NCBI GenBank assembly: GCA_036345935.2
Contig: JADWOT020000009.1
Span: forward strand, 13,155,482 to 13,219,481
Direction: 5' to 3'
From: Taenia hydatigena
Taxonomy: Eukaryota; Platyhelminthes; Cestoda; Cyclophyllidea; Taeniidae
Length of the DNA: 64,000 nt
A program made the translations under genes and the position numbers. Below, piece after piece: positions 1 to 12,230 of this stretch (positions are counted from its first letter, which is position 1; each line of letters starts with the position of its first letter). A model generated the notes under the pieces. It saw only the letters and a list, made by a program, of their open reading frames with translations, searched no databases and had not been told where the DNA came from.

Positions 1-3000
1 GAAACCTCGACAGTGGGTGCCTATGGATGCACAGTTCCACGTAGAGACCAGTTAGATATTCCATCGCATACTTCTAACACTAACAATGGTTAGGTCCTAT
101 TGGTGGTGTGCACCACCCGCTGCATCGTGGCATCTACGCGGAACGTGCTGGTTTGAATGTCCGACCGCCAAAGCGCTCAGGTTTTCGAGCAATAATGGCC
201 AGCGCAGATGTTAAATGAATTCTGCAGTGTAAAGTGGAATAGAGTAATCTAGTGCAGCCGCCTAGGCTATTTCACTTTAGCTTAGCCTAGCATAAGCCAA
301 CAAAGTGTGGGAAAGCAGAGACACCTCACCAACCCAACGGTCACCATCAACAACGAGATTGGTGGTGAAACACACGCCACTACCGACCTCAGATGCAATG
401 CTCCCTCCACGCATCAACAGCCATCCCCCAATACGCACATTCATCATCCAGTCGCCCATTGCCATACCCCCATCCCTACTCTACGTCCGTTGTGGCTGTT
501 GAACGAACAGCCGAAAGCCGAACAAGCAAAGACAAAGGAGAAACGGCTGCAGTGAGTCAAAAGGCTTCATTACAGCGACCCACCTACGCATCTCCAACAC
601 GCGCAGCCAAGCCCTGCTAGTCTACTCTCAACTCTGCCTCAGCTACCCACCATGACCTGCCTACACAGCCTCAGTTGCCTTGTGAATAGAACAGGACGAC
701 ATTAATGCAATCTGCAATGTGGTGTTGGAAGGGGCCCTAAACAGGGCCGTTGTTGCGTTCACACACCAGTTGCAACGTCTCCACCTGTCTGTCTATCGGC
801 TATACCGCAACCTAGCCACCGAAGCTGCAGAGAGCAAGACCCTGATGCCTAAGGACTTGGTTCACAGTCCTAACCATGACTTCCTCGAGCGTCGCATGCC
901 CAGTGTACATGACGGCGCCGCGGATCACGATCTCCAAAACACCCTACACACGCTCTCAGGCGTCCTTGCAGACGAATGCAGAGACGCGTCTCACGCAACC
1001 ACAGCGCGGCAGGCCGTGCCGACCCTCCATCCTATTTATGCATCTGTGTACAGATCACGCCTTTCCATCAGCCAATCAACAAGTCGCTTATGTGCATTTA
1101 ATCGATTTACACTTCAATGCATTTCCATCCGTTTAACACATTGAAACCACTTCCATTGCTACGTCTCGTAAGGTTAAAATTTCCGTCACTTCAATTCTAC
1201 TCATTAGCATTACTCGGATGTGCACCAAATGTGGTATGGTAAAGCAAAGATTAATGCAATATTTTAGGGAATTGGTAAATAATGCTTAAAAATTCAGACA
1301 CAATGAAAGCAAAGCGTGCTTATAGGCTATACTATCTATTTCCGCCCACTCTACATTCTAACATCTGCCCATCTGCTTAGTGCGTCGGGACGCTCATATA
1401 GCGCCAAATAGGTGAGGGAATCGCAGAGTCTATTTGAATTTATTATTCATGTATATGCAGAGAATCTCAAGCGAGCGTTTGTATTACTGTGCTGCGTCGA
1501 CTGCCACTGATCCTGTCTGATTTGATGCCTTCGTGGGCTGCTCGTGCCGTTGAGTGAGGCAGTTGATTTGGTTATTTTGGAACAGATCGTGTCACTTGCT
1601 GTCTTGGGTTTTGATTTTGGGAAGAAGCAGTTGACCCGCGCTCTTTTGTCATTAGACTTGAGTTTGTCCTCTTAAGTGATTAAGGTGGAGAAATGGTGGG
1701 AGGGAGGGGCCGTGTGCAATGGTTTTGCCTTTTCATGTGTAAACGCCTAGTGCTTTGAATGAAATTGTCGAGTGTGTTAAGTTGTTGGGACCAGCATTGA
1801 AATACAGCTTGAAGGCGTTGTTATCAGGTGAATGCTGTTGCGCCTTGATGGACTTGACTATACATCTTTATTCAAATGCACTCCTCAGTGGGTTTCTTCT
1901 ACAACTCATCGGTCTCCTACTTAATGCCCGTATGTCATCCAGCAGTGAGGTGTTCAAGTATGTTAGGTGAGAGTCATCCAAGACACCAGGTGCTTTGAAT
2001 AGTCTCTCAGACAAATAACTTGCACACTTCTCAAAGTAGGAGCGAGTAGGAAAAGTGGCTCCAAAATTGGAAGGCAAATCAAGAAAGCTAGCACAGTTCG
2101 GTAAGCTTTAGTCAAAGATACGACCATCACCTCTCTATATTTAAATTACACGCTGAGATGAGGACAGACGCAGTCGGTGGCCTCGCTTTACATCAAGCGT
2201 ACTGCATGCACAAGCACTACTTTCCGGACACCAGAACGACTTCAGTGTCTCAGTCCGCATATTTCGGCATGTTTCAGCAAAACGGCTGATTCGCCATCGG
2301 CATCGACGCTATCATCACATTTTTGGGCTTCTCCTCCACGAACAACGCAGAATCACGGAGGAAAACTTGGATGCACCTAAACAGATCCTTCTGCATCCGG
2401 TGTCGAACGCTTCATCATCAAGGCCTAATTGCTTGTCACTTTACCCCTTGAGCTTGTAGATAGACGTGTTTGTGCAGTGTATGTGCACATTTTAAAACCG
2501 AGCGGCTCTAACTACGGTACTATTATAGCAGTTGGGTGGAAAGGAAAGTGAGCAAAATTGGAACTGTTGACGGTCACGGAAGGCTTGATAGCCCCCCATA
2601 TTCTTATAATCATGAGTCATTTGCGGATTGGTGCGCACTAATAAAAGCATATTAGATACACAATTTTGAGTGTCCGCGTATCCTCTATTCGTGCATTCTG
2701 TGCACAGTTCTACCACTCCTCTCTCATTGCTCCTTCCCCTTTCCATTTCGCACCTCTTTTCTCTTTACTTACACACTTCCTTCTACCAGGCTTCTTCGTT
2801 CCCTCCAATTTTCGGCACCTTCTCTTCTTCCAGCCCACCCAATACCTACACACCCATTAGATATTCCAACACTACTATCACAACTACTTATAGGGGAAGC
2901 TAGTAGGCTCCCTTCTCTACGTCACCTCTATTTCTCAAACATTATTCCTTACTTATTTCTTTCTCCTCAAACACCCCATCATTCCATCCTACTTCCTCAC

Positions 3001-4470
3001 TACTTCATTTACTCCCTCTCTCCCTCCCCTCTCTCTCCCTCTTTCTCCTTTTTCCATTCAATTCATTCAAACCTTCACCATGTCCCTTCAGCCTTCCTCC
3101 CTTCTTTCCTCTCTCCCAATTATTCACTCAAGTAATGCCATGCAACATTCATTTCCACCACCACCACCACCACTTAGAGTTGACGTATTCTAGTCAAAAT
3201 GAGGAGTTTTTTTTAAATTCAAAGTAACTGCCATCATTTAAGCCGTGAGTTTAATTAATGGTCAAAGTTGGGCCAGCAGATGACATGGTTAATGGGCAGG
3301 GTGGTCATCTGTTATATGACTAAGACCATGCCCCAATTTCGCCCTTCCAAAGCTCAGCTTAGCGGGGAGAAAGACGACTGTCAGGCCTCGCACCCCAATA
3401 TTTAAGCTTCTCACATAAGAGTCCAACGACAATAATACAACGAGCGCATATTGCAAGAGTCAAAAGCGTCTAAGGGATTATACGCCATATCGCTTCGCTT
3501 TGTCTCTCTCATCATCCTTGCATTGCGGTGGATGATAACCATTTTGTAGACAAATTACTTGGTCCATCACATGCATCCCTACACACACTGAGGTGCGCAC
3601 TGCTACCATGCGAGCACAACACCTTCCTTGCGTGGTGTTTCAATTAATCCAGCTCTATGGCCTGTCAAGTGACTGTCCAAAAACGATTGCGAATGTATTT
3701 TCCTGTTAATGCGAGGCAGATTTTTCGGTATGCATAGTTTAGACACCTACATTTCACACATATCCAGTCGACTCTCCTAACAATTGAGCATTTGATCACC
3801 CGGTATGCCATCCCACGATGTGTATCGAGGTGCACTGGGGGTTGCTTTCCATGGTACAAGACAGGATCAAACGTTAAATTAAGTGCTGGTCAGATTTACT
3901 GAGGCGTCTCTAACCACTGGAAGCGACACCGTTTGACCGAGTGACACCTCATCTACCCCTTCACTCTTCTTCGCCACAATCACGGTTTTCAAATTCTTCC
4001 TTCCCTGAGGTAAGTATTGAGCTTTATACCTGCATTTGCTCCCACTAATATTCGTTGCTGTGTACCACAAGCCAATTACTGTGTCGGCTGCAATATTCCA
4101 CAAAGAAAATTGAAAGTGTGGATGTGCGTGATAAATAGGGATAGAGCAGAGGACTTACAGTTAGCAACGAATCTAGCTTTTCTACAAAACAACAGTGCAG
4201 TGGTAAAGTTACAGCGAATGTCTGCCGTCTGTGCCTATGCTATAAGGGAACGGCACTGTCGGTGTGAGGAAGCATTGTAATGGGTGTATTGCCCTAAGGC
4301 TAGTTCGACTCCATGTTTACGAGGTCAGCAATTCGATGCAGCTACGATGGCTATGCTAGCGCTTTGTGACAGACGTGGGACACCGAATAGGCAAAGTTGA
4401 AGCGTGAGTGCTGAAGTGTACTTAGTCGCTGACGCATCTTATAAGTGCATAAATGTACGTCACAGAAAGG
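1..4470 (+). repeat. Long interspersed repeat block X, copy 1
   Basis: This block matches the reverse complement of about 29990-34443 almost base for base, so it is a long, recently duplicated repeat. Older partial copies lie at 23571-23840 (X 3200-3480), 52810-54100 (X 960-2280), 59946-60660 (X 2420-3300) and 62081-63480 (X 1-1340). No convincing protein is encoded: open frames are short, overlap on both strands and show no domain. It holds a pyrimidine-rich tract at about 2740-3120 and a CCA microsatellite at 3156-3172. The block may extend left of base 1, because the homology in the other copy stops where this window begins. Its class is unknown; no terminal repeats were seen. Confidence 0.85.
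3156..3172. repeat. CCA/TGG microsatellite in X copy 1
   Basis: About five to six CCA units. The matching site in the inverted copy (31271-31292) has about seven GGT units, so the two copies differ here by replication slippage. Confidence 0.85.
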
Positions 4471-6006
4471 TGGCATAATGGCGAACAGCGCTGAGGGAAC
4501 TATGTGATTTTACTTAAGTTTATTTCGAGACTCTCAAATTTTGTCTGTTTAGTCAGCTGGGAGAGTGGTTTTCATCAACTGCTGCGAACACGCCTGATGC
4601 GTGGGTTTGCGAGAGTTCTTCTCAAACGTCAAGCTCTAGCAAAATGATGGAGTGGTGCATTCTGAAGCAAAAATAAGTGTTTGTCAGCATTTGGGATACA
4701 CCGACACGTGAAGTTTTAGTCATTTGATGAAACTAAGACTGCAAAGCCCAGCAACAGTTAATGCGAAGCAGGCTTACGCTCCATTAACTCAGTCGAGTTC
4801 AAAAGCGTATGTGGTATTCAAACTCATGCCTCGTCTGCAGCTGACGATTAAATATGGGGGCACGAGATATCGTCCCCGTCTTATGTATCTAGCTAAAGTG
4901 TTTGGCCCCACAATAAAGCATTTTTAAGGAGCCCTGTCATCTGGTCGAATCTACATTGTGCGCAACGTCTTTTGAGCAAAAATTTGTCATTTGCGTAGAT
5001 GTTGAATGGCAATGTTGCCTGACGCGTCGGTATTGCTACTGCCAGTTGAACTCCATTTCATTATCTATGCTCCCACTGGCCCCTTCTAAGCCACAATGCA
5101 GTCGGATAGTTCTCCCCATCGGACAATCTCTGCAGTCACAGATGTGAGCGGAGTAAGCGTTATTTATACTTACTGATGGAAGCTCCACCTCTCTTCGTCA
5201 TGCAGAGGTTTAATGAACACATTGCTCAAATTAATTGTGTGAAGTTGATCGCCTCGTCCTCCATATTGGAAGCAATTTTAATTGGATGCATGCTACCTCT
5301 AGCCAATGACATGCCAGCTCGTTGAGCCCTCCTCTGTGTGCCCGATTAACAAGCATTTGTGTACCAGCGTTAGTCGTGGCAGCATAGTAATGGTTGGCCT
5401 TTCACAATACCTTGTCAAATATGTTGTGCGTGTGGTGCTGGTCTAATGTGCATGCTTTACGCCTTATTTGGATAGGAGAAACAATATGACATTCAACAGT
5501 GAATAATCTCTGCTTAGTGCGAATATTAATTCGAAATACTCATAACTCATGAATTTACAAATATACAACCAATTACAAACACAAAAGTGTATTTAAATCA
5601 GGGCATATAATCAGTCGTAGGGATTTGTGCTTAATGCAACTATCCCTCATTACCTGTACTCTTGATGCGCAACTAAGAAAGCAGTCCCGACAAAAACCGT
5701 CAAGTCAAATTTAATCGAATATGAAAATGCAAACGCGTTGGCAAATACCGCATTCCCGAAAGAAAACGAATAAATATACACCTGCAGTGTGCAATAGCAT
5801 CACCTGAATAAGTGATTGAAGCAAGTGACTGAAACAATTGCTTCACCGTTTGAAAGCCAGCTGCCTGATCACTACTGTCACGCTGCACGTGCTAAGCATG
5901 CAGTGACGATGTTGAGGTGCAGTTTATTGATGGATAGATCTGTGCGAAAATTGCTGGACATCTCTAGAAGGAGGCGTGATGCACTGAGTTTCATCCTCAT
6001 GACACC
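4471..6006. other. Spacer between X and Y blocks, no gene seen
   Basis: AT-rich sequence not shared with the gap between the inverted copies (34444-36120). The open frames are short and lack splice-flanked, conserved-looking coding. The stretch at about 5810-5900 resembles 59520-59580, so its right end is older repeat DNA. Confidence 0.6.
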
Positions 6007-7385
6007 GCAACGTACGACGGTGCTGACGATGGTAGGAGCAGCATTGTCGACTCCGGCGAACAACTGTAGCATGTTGCAGACGCCATGACCTTCCATCCAA
6101 ACACTGAATGATGGAAAGGAGAGAACGAAACGGAGGGGTGAATGGGCAGCCGAGGGTGCTTTCGTCGGCAGAGTGAAGTGGGGAAGGTGGCCAGCACTTG
6201 GTAGAAGCAAATGCTTCCATCAATCAACTCCTCCTTCTTGGCTAGCCGCTGGTCATGCAAGCGGGTGCATGAACAGCAACAACAACAATTGCGGTGTACG
6301 TAACAACACCCTCCGCATAGTGCAGATGCTGCATTAACGAGAATACAATCTCACCAACTAGTCCTGCTGTGAGGTGTTAGGAAGCAAGCATTTCCCTCCT
6401 CCTCCTTTTCCATTAATATCTCATGCAGTTGCTTAATCTGTGCCGGTAAGATCGTTGACGTTAAAGCCATGCAAGTGCATCGGTTGCATTGGTGAAGAGT
6501 CCGTTTTGCTTCTTCGTTCCCTCCTCTTCTTCTTCTCTTATTATTAAAATTACCATTATTATTAATATTTCTCTTCTTCCCCTTCCTATTCGTAAAATGA
6601 AACTTACCACTACACCGCCAAATCGAACGCAATTACCGATTATTTTTTACTATTTGCTCTGCATTGCATCACGGGTGCATACACGTACACACCCATGCAC
6701 CAAACGTGTGTCATGTTCGTTCTTTGTGTCTATGCAGTGAGTTAGGGAGCTTTGGATGGAAGCAGACTACAGAATTCATTTGTCAAATCAAGATAACACA
6801 TGCACATCGTTGCATGGGAAAATAAGGCAGCTCATTGATTAATTGGAATCATTGCAGTGTGATTCCTCCAGTGCTACGACGGCGGCGCAACTAGACATAG
6901 TGCAAGCAAAGTTCATTTACGAAGCAGAAGCATGTTGGATGATGGATGGGTGGCTGAATGGCAACTTCACTTCAGAAACACACGTTCCTTCTCCTCCTCC
7001 TCCCCTCCCATTATTACTAGCATGCTGTGAACTGACAAGCATTCCCTTCCTCAAGACTATTTACTATTTCACCATTAGTGTCGCATGGACGCTACCTTCT
7101 TCTCCCTCCTTCGTATTTGGCCTCCTGGATGGCTGGAACCCACGTCAAGTCTTAACCTTGCTACTCGAAGTGTTAACGTAAGTGCACCACTTTTGTGAAA
7201 AGCACTCACTACCAAGCACCATGTTAGTAGAATCGACAGCAAACTCGAAATTCGAATGCATAAATGGCAGGTTGCGTGTGAAGTGATGAGGTATTGCATA
7301 TGGCAAGATTACGCTCAACGTTGTTGTAAATCAGCTCTGCTACAAGGCACATGGATACTGGAATTAGAAGTGCAAAATCAAACAG

Positions 7386-8249
7386 TGTAATACTTTGCTT
7401 GTTTGAACTACCGATGTCGGTCAGAGTCACAGAGGTGGCCTGATTGCTTTAGCTTATTTCCCTCTGCCCGTTGAATACATATATTCTATCCAAGTATTCT
7501 GCCTTCTTTTGTCTTCAAGAGACCCTCGGGACGCTTCATTGGTGGCATTAGACAGCAAATTCGACACTATGGGCCTTCTATTTCGATTTCTACCACCTGT
7601 AGCATAATGCAACGGTGCGAAAGAGGTGCATGTGCTACAGATGGGAGTATCTCTGACCTCCCGTAGCATAAGGGCTAAGAACGGCGTCTGGCATCGGCAT
7701 CTACCCCATCCCCTCTTCCACAGGAAAGCTATTAACAACTAAAGCGACACTAGCCATGGACCATCTAGAAAGGTTTCGTCCCAAATATTACCCTAATATA
7801 CTTGCTTAATGAGATGGGCGTACTAACACCTCCCCACGGACATACTGATAGTCGGTATAGCGTCTTATTCTGAACTTCGTTCCCAGGCCAAACGAAATTC
7901 CAAGTCTGATGAACTGCCAAGAGGGATCACTGACGTTGGTGTCAAGCATCGCCTCAACTACGTCAAATATCGACGACTGGGATGGTAAGCTCGTGGGTGC
8001 TTGTTGCAGCACTGACTATGTTGTGATGGCTGACGCGTGAGGTGTATGAAGGGTTTCGTCGAGGCGATGCTAGAAAGAAGAGAGGGACAATGTAGTGCTT
8101 TGCTTGATTAGACTATTGGATTCGGTTAGGGTCGCAGAGGTGACTAAATTTCTCTAGCTGCGTAGGCTGGCCTCCAAGGCATGCCAGCAGCTTATTTCCC
8201 TCTCTCTGTTGAATATGTACATATTCTACCCTAGTATTCTGCCTTCTGT
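7386..8249 (+). mobile_element. TRIM-like miniature LTR retroelement
   Basis: The 5-prime LTR is 7386-7538 (153 bp, starts TGTAATACTTTG, ends TTCA). It is followed at once by a primer-site-like TTGGTGGCA. The non-coding interior is about 550 bp and ends in a polypurine tract at 8072-8087 (AGAAAGAAGAGAGGGA). The second LTR begins at 8091 and breaks off at about 8249. This is the full order expected of a terminal-repeat retrotransposon in miniature. It encodes no gag or pol, so it must depend on another element's enzymes. TRIM elements have been reported from taeniid tapeworms; whether this is the same family cannot be tested here. Confidence 0.8.
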
Positions 8250-8705
8250 ACAATTGGGTTCGTCGCTTGAACTCCTATCAAATCCATTGTTTTATTTGCT
8301 ACGCATTTTTAAGAAACGATGATAGTTCACCTTACTGTAATGGTCGAAGGAAAAAGAAGGAATATAAGTAAAAAGGAAGGGGAGGATGCATTGTTGAGAC
8401 GTCAGCGTTGAAGAAATAAAAACAAAGCTGGAAATGGCATATTCGCTATCGGCATCGACGCTATCATCACATATCTGAGTGCCTCTTCCACGTACAACGC
8501 AGAACCAAGGAAGAAAACTTGGGTGCAACTGAACAGATCCTGCTTCATCCGGTGTCGGACACTTCATCACCAAGGCCAAATTGCTTATCACTTTGCTCCT
8601 TCTGCTTGTAGATAGACGTGTTTGTGCAGTGTATGTGCACATTTTAAAACGGAATCTCCCTAGTTACGGAACTATTGTAGTAGTTAGGCGGAAAAGAAAC
8701 TAAGC
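8250..8705 (+). repeat. Repeat module downstream of TRIM
   Basis: The first part (8250-8400) recurs at 54815-54970 and inverted at 60700-60860. The second part (8530-8650) recurs inverted at 31945-32060, 39255-39380 and 60445-60560, and near 2415-2500 in X. This small module therefore links the X and Y families. No gene is present. Confidence 0.7.
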
Positions 8706-9381
8706 ATCACAACGTAGTCAGTGCTGCAACAAGCATCCACGAGTTAACCATGCCAGTCGCTGACATTCGCCGCGATTGAAGCCAGGCTTCACACCCACGT
8801 CAGTGATCCCTCCTGGTAGTGCATTGAACTTGGAGTTTCATTTGGCCTGGGAACATAGTTTAGAATAAGAGGTTCTGCCGACCATCAGTATGTCCGTGGA
8901 AAGACGTTAGCACACCGATCTCCTTAAGCAAGTATATTTAGGGCAATCTTGAGAACAAAAGCTTTCTAGGTGGTCCATGTCTAGTGTCGCTTCAGCCGTT
9001 AATACCTTTCTTGTAGAACACGGAGATGGCATAGGTGCCCAAGGTGGGTGTCGTTCTTAGCCCTTCTGCTATAGGAAGTCAGGGATACTCCCATCCAAAG
9101 CACATGCACCTCTTTCGCACCGCTGCAATATGCCACAGGTGGTATGGATCAGGATAGATACCCTATAGAGTCACGTCCGCTTTCCGCTGCGACCGATGTT
9201 GAGTGTTGAAGTTCCCTTGAAGACAAAAGAAGGCAAACTACCAAGGCAGAATATATTTGTTCAACAGGCAGAGGAAATGAGCTGTTGGCATGGCTCGGAG
9301 GCCAGCCAACACAGCTAGGGCAATTTGGCCGCCTCTATGACCCTGACCGAAACCGGTAGTTCAAACAAACAATGTATTACA
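8706..9381 (-). mobile_element. TRIM-like element, partial, inverted
   Basis: On the minus strand the LTR runs from 9381 to 9197 (185 bp, TG to CA). It is followed by the primer-site-like segment and the same interior as at 7539-8090, ending near 8706 without a second LTR. This LTR is about 32 bp longer than the 153-bp LTR at 7386, because it keeps a GC-rich segment containing GGCTGGCCTC that the shorter one lacks. The matching copy in the inverted block is 38523 to about 39200. Confidence 0.75.
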
Positions 9382-9993
9382 ATGGTGCTCGGTATTTGGT
9401 GCTTTTTTTACAAACGCCGAACACAAGTCAACAGTTATAGTAGCAAGGTTGGGGTTTCACTTAGGTCTTAACCACCGAGGGGCCAAACAGGAAGAGAGAA
9501 GAGGGGGAGGTGGCGTCCATCTAATACTGGTGATGAAACAGTAAATAGTAACGAAGGAAGGAACACTTGTCAGTTGACATCACGCTTGTATTAATGAGAG
9601 GGGAGGAGGAGGAATGTGGTTTGCTCAAGTGGAGGAGAAGGGGGATGTCCGAAAGCCTATCGCATCTTAGCTTCCACTTTTGTGTGCTCTCTGTCCCACG
9701 TATGCTCATCCTCACTCCCTCATATAAAAGTAGTAGCACAAGTGGATTGGTGCAGACACCACCAACAACAAGTGTTTTCCATTATAACTCGTCGAGACGA
9801 ATGGAGAAACGGTGCACCAAGTAACAGCAAGTATAAGGTAGATGATGAATGCCTGCACTCACTTCGCCTCTCGTCCTGGTGTTCCAAAAAGACCGTATGT
9901 TGACACGACGAAAGAGAGTGCACCAAATCCGTTGAGACGCTATGTGGTCAGCTACAGCGGCCCTAATTCCTCTTGTTGCAAGGATGATGATGG

Positions 9994-10180
9994 TGGTAAT
10001 GCTTCGTTTGTTTGAAATACCGGTATCGGTCAGGGTCACAGAGGTGACCACGTTGTTCTGGCTGCGTAGGCTGGCCTCCGGGCCATGCCACCAGCTCATT
10101 TCCCTCTGTCTCTTAAACTAATATTTTCTACCGTAGTATTCTACCTGCTTTTGCCTTTAAGGGAGTTTCGGGACGCTACA
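9994..10180 (+). repeat. Solo TRIM-like LTR
   Basis: This is a 187-bp LTR of the long subtype ending in GACGCTACA. It is followed by ATGGTGATGG, a decayed primer-site segment, but by no recognisable interior or second LTR. It is probably what is left after recombination between the two LTRs. Its copy in the inverted block is 37723-37909. Confidence 0.7.
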
Positions 10181-11803
10181 ATGGTGATGGTGTTGGTGGT
10201 GGAAATGCCGGAAGAAGTGAAGGCTCGTCAATCAACTAGGTGCTGTTGCACTGAATAACCGCACAGCAAATGCCTACACTTCTCATGGTGGTGACGCCTC
10301 AGACGAGGAGGAGGAGGAAGTGATACAACTAAGTACCTAATTAAAGGGATGAAGGAAGGAGACGACTGAGTGCACTGATCGATTGAGCCTATACCGTGCG
10401 ACTGCCTGTATCTATCGTCGCGACTCCTCTCACCCACTCCATTGTCCGCTGCACCCACCCACACTTCCAACATCCAGTGCGTGGACAACCTACTGGCTGC
10501 TGAGGTCAGCATACCAAGGCAGTCGAAATTGCTGAGACTTCGGGTTGGAGGAAGTGGGGAGAGAATGGACAATTTGGTTTGTGTATGCGTGTGTGTGCAT
10601 ACGTTCATTCCATCAACGCATCTTGCAGACCCGCTGAGGCGAAGCCAAAAGGAGAAGCAGTGTGAAGGAAGGGGGCAATTGTGTGTTCGACAGTCAGATC
10701 AAGACACTAAAAGGTCGATCGGTCGGTGGGTGTCAGATGGATAGCTAGATAATCAGACGGGTATGCATCACACAGAGAGGGAAAGAGGCATAGCTAATTT
10801 CACCTCTCCACCCAACCAAACCACCCTTAACACTACCGCTGCTACTAGTACAAAGTAAATGAAGAGGCAATGGAAAAGTTGTCAATTGGATGAATTATGA
10901 TAAATGAACAGTAGTTCTTGCCAATTTACTCAGGTGCCTCAGGAGTAGAAGGGTCAAACACGCGCCTTCGCTCATATCAATGGGGCCGATCCAAAGAGCC
11001 TGGGCCACACGACAAGAGAAATATTCGTAGTGATGATAAATAACAGCATCAGCAGTGACAGTGGTAAAGCAGTCAAGGGAGCACGGAGACCACGATGGGA
11101 CTACTACTGCACCTACAACTACCGCTGCTATTATTGCAACACGCTACAGTAGAGGAAGTGAACACGTCTGTTCCAAAAATAACCAAATCAACTGCCTCAC
11201 TCAACGGCACGAGCAGCACACGAAGACATCCAAACAGACAGTATCAGTGGCAGTCGACGCAGCACGGTAATACAAACGCTCGCTTGAGATTCACACACAC
11301 AAGCAGACCACCACGGGGGATAATGGAACGAGAAAAGCCTTGAACTAAGGTTCTACTAACCTTTTTAACCACCAACCTTAAAACCATTTCCACTATATCG
11401 CCTCCAACCGGCGCAGGTACAAAAGAACCAAATCCACGAAGAATACGAGATGACAAGTCGTATCGAAGTGGGTGGATTGAAAATAACAAATGTCTTGGAA
11501 ATACTAATGCATACACATTTACGCACAATTTCATTTTATTGAGTTTCGCCCCTCCTCATCCTCCTTGTTCAGGAGTGTTTCCGCACACCTTGATAACACT
11601 AACGAGTGTGGTCTGACCATGACGACACCATGAGGACGAGAATCACCGCAGCGCACCGCACCTTGGTGAAGCAATCAATTCAATTAGCTGCGATCATCAC
11701 CGCGAGTCTGACGCATTCTGCTGTGCCATTTCCGTTGGTCGACCTCGCATTTGTCCTTTTCGATTGCCTCTAGGTATTTCGTTGGCACCTTTTCTTTGTC
11801 ACC

Positions 11804-12230
11804 TGGATAATGGTGGACGTTGAGTGTTGTGTTAAGGAAAGGTAGATGTGCGTAACTGTACTCTCTTACTAACGACAATGGCATGCGGGTTGCCAAAGAA
11901 GCACAGCAGTCTGTCACAAGGCAGTACTTCAGACAGATGGTCATGTGGAAGAAGAGGAGAACGATGATGACTCGACAGGAGCGTCTGGTGTGAAATTCAT
12001 CATATTGCAGCAGATACTCAATTTCTTCGCCTTGCCTAGAAGTCGTCCGATGAGCCGGAATCTGCGGTGGATGGAAATGGAAGAAGTCACCACGACAGAC
12101 ACGAGCCATGGCAGAACCGAACTTCCAGACTAGTGCCAATGGAGGGAAGGAGGTGGTATGGATGGTGCGAAGGACATTTGCGCTGAAAAGAAGAGAAGAG
12201 GATAGCGCCAGATAATACATACTCAAATAA
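11804..12230. repeat. Repeat segment shared with 59040-59510
   Basis: This stretch lies past the point where the Y homology ends (11803). It resembles 59040-59510 over several hundred bases. A 180-codon open frame on the minus strand covers it, but the frame is broken in the other copy and shows no domain, so it is taken as repeat DNA. Confidence 0.6.

Larger units (their letters stand above)
6007..11803 (+). repeat. Long interspersed repeat block Y, copy 1
   Basis: This block of about 5.8 kb matches the reverse complement of 36121-41932, with almost the same length and small differences. It is a mosaic that contains one near-complete TRIM-like element (7386-8249), an inverted partial one (about 8706-9381) and a solo LTR (9994-10180). 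A further module of about 350 bp occurs in several places: 7010-7240, 9400-9620 inverted, 24320-24540, 38290-38510, 40690-40890 and 61400-61620. The tract 11150-11290 is also found inverted in X at 1465-1600. No long reading frame or known protein domain was found. Confidence 0.85.

Noticed and set aside
7806..8012. 68-codon minus-strand frame in the TRIM-like interior, kept in the copy at 39892-40098
   Set aside because: Conservation follows from the recent duplication. The older copies at 24.9-25.3 and 55.1-55.4 kb are broken, and the element class is non-coding.
11684..12226. 180-codon open frame on the minus strand
   Set aside because: It crosses the end of the Y homology and continues into another repeat. 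The related sequence at 59040-59510 is broken, and no domain is seen.
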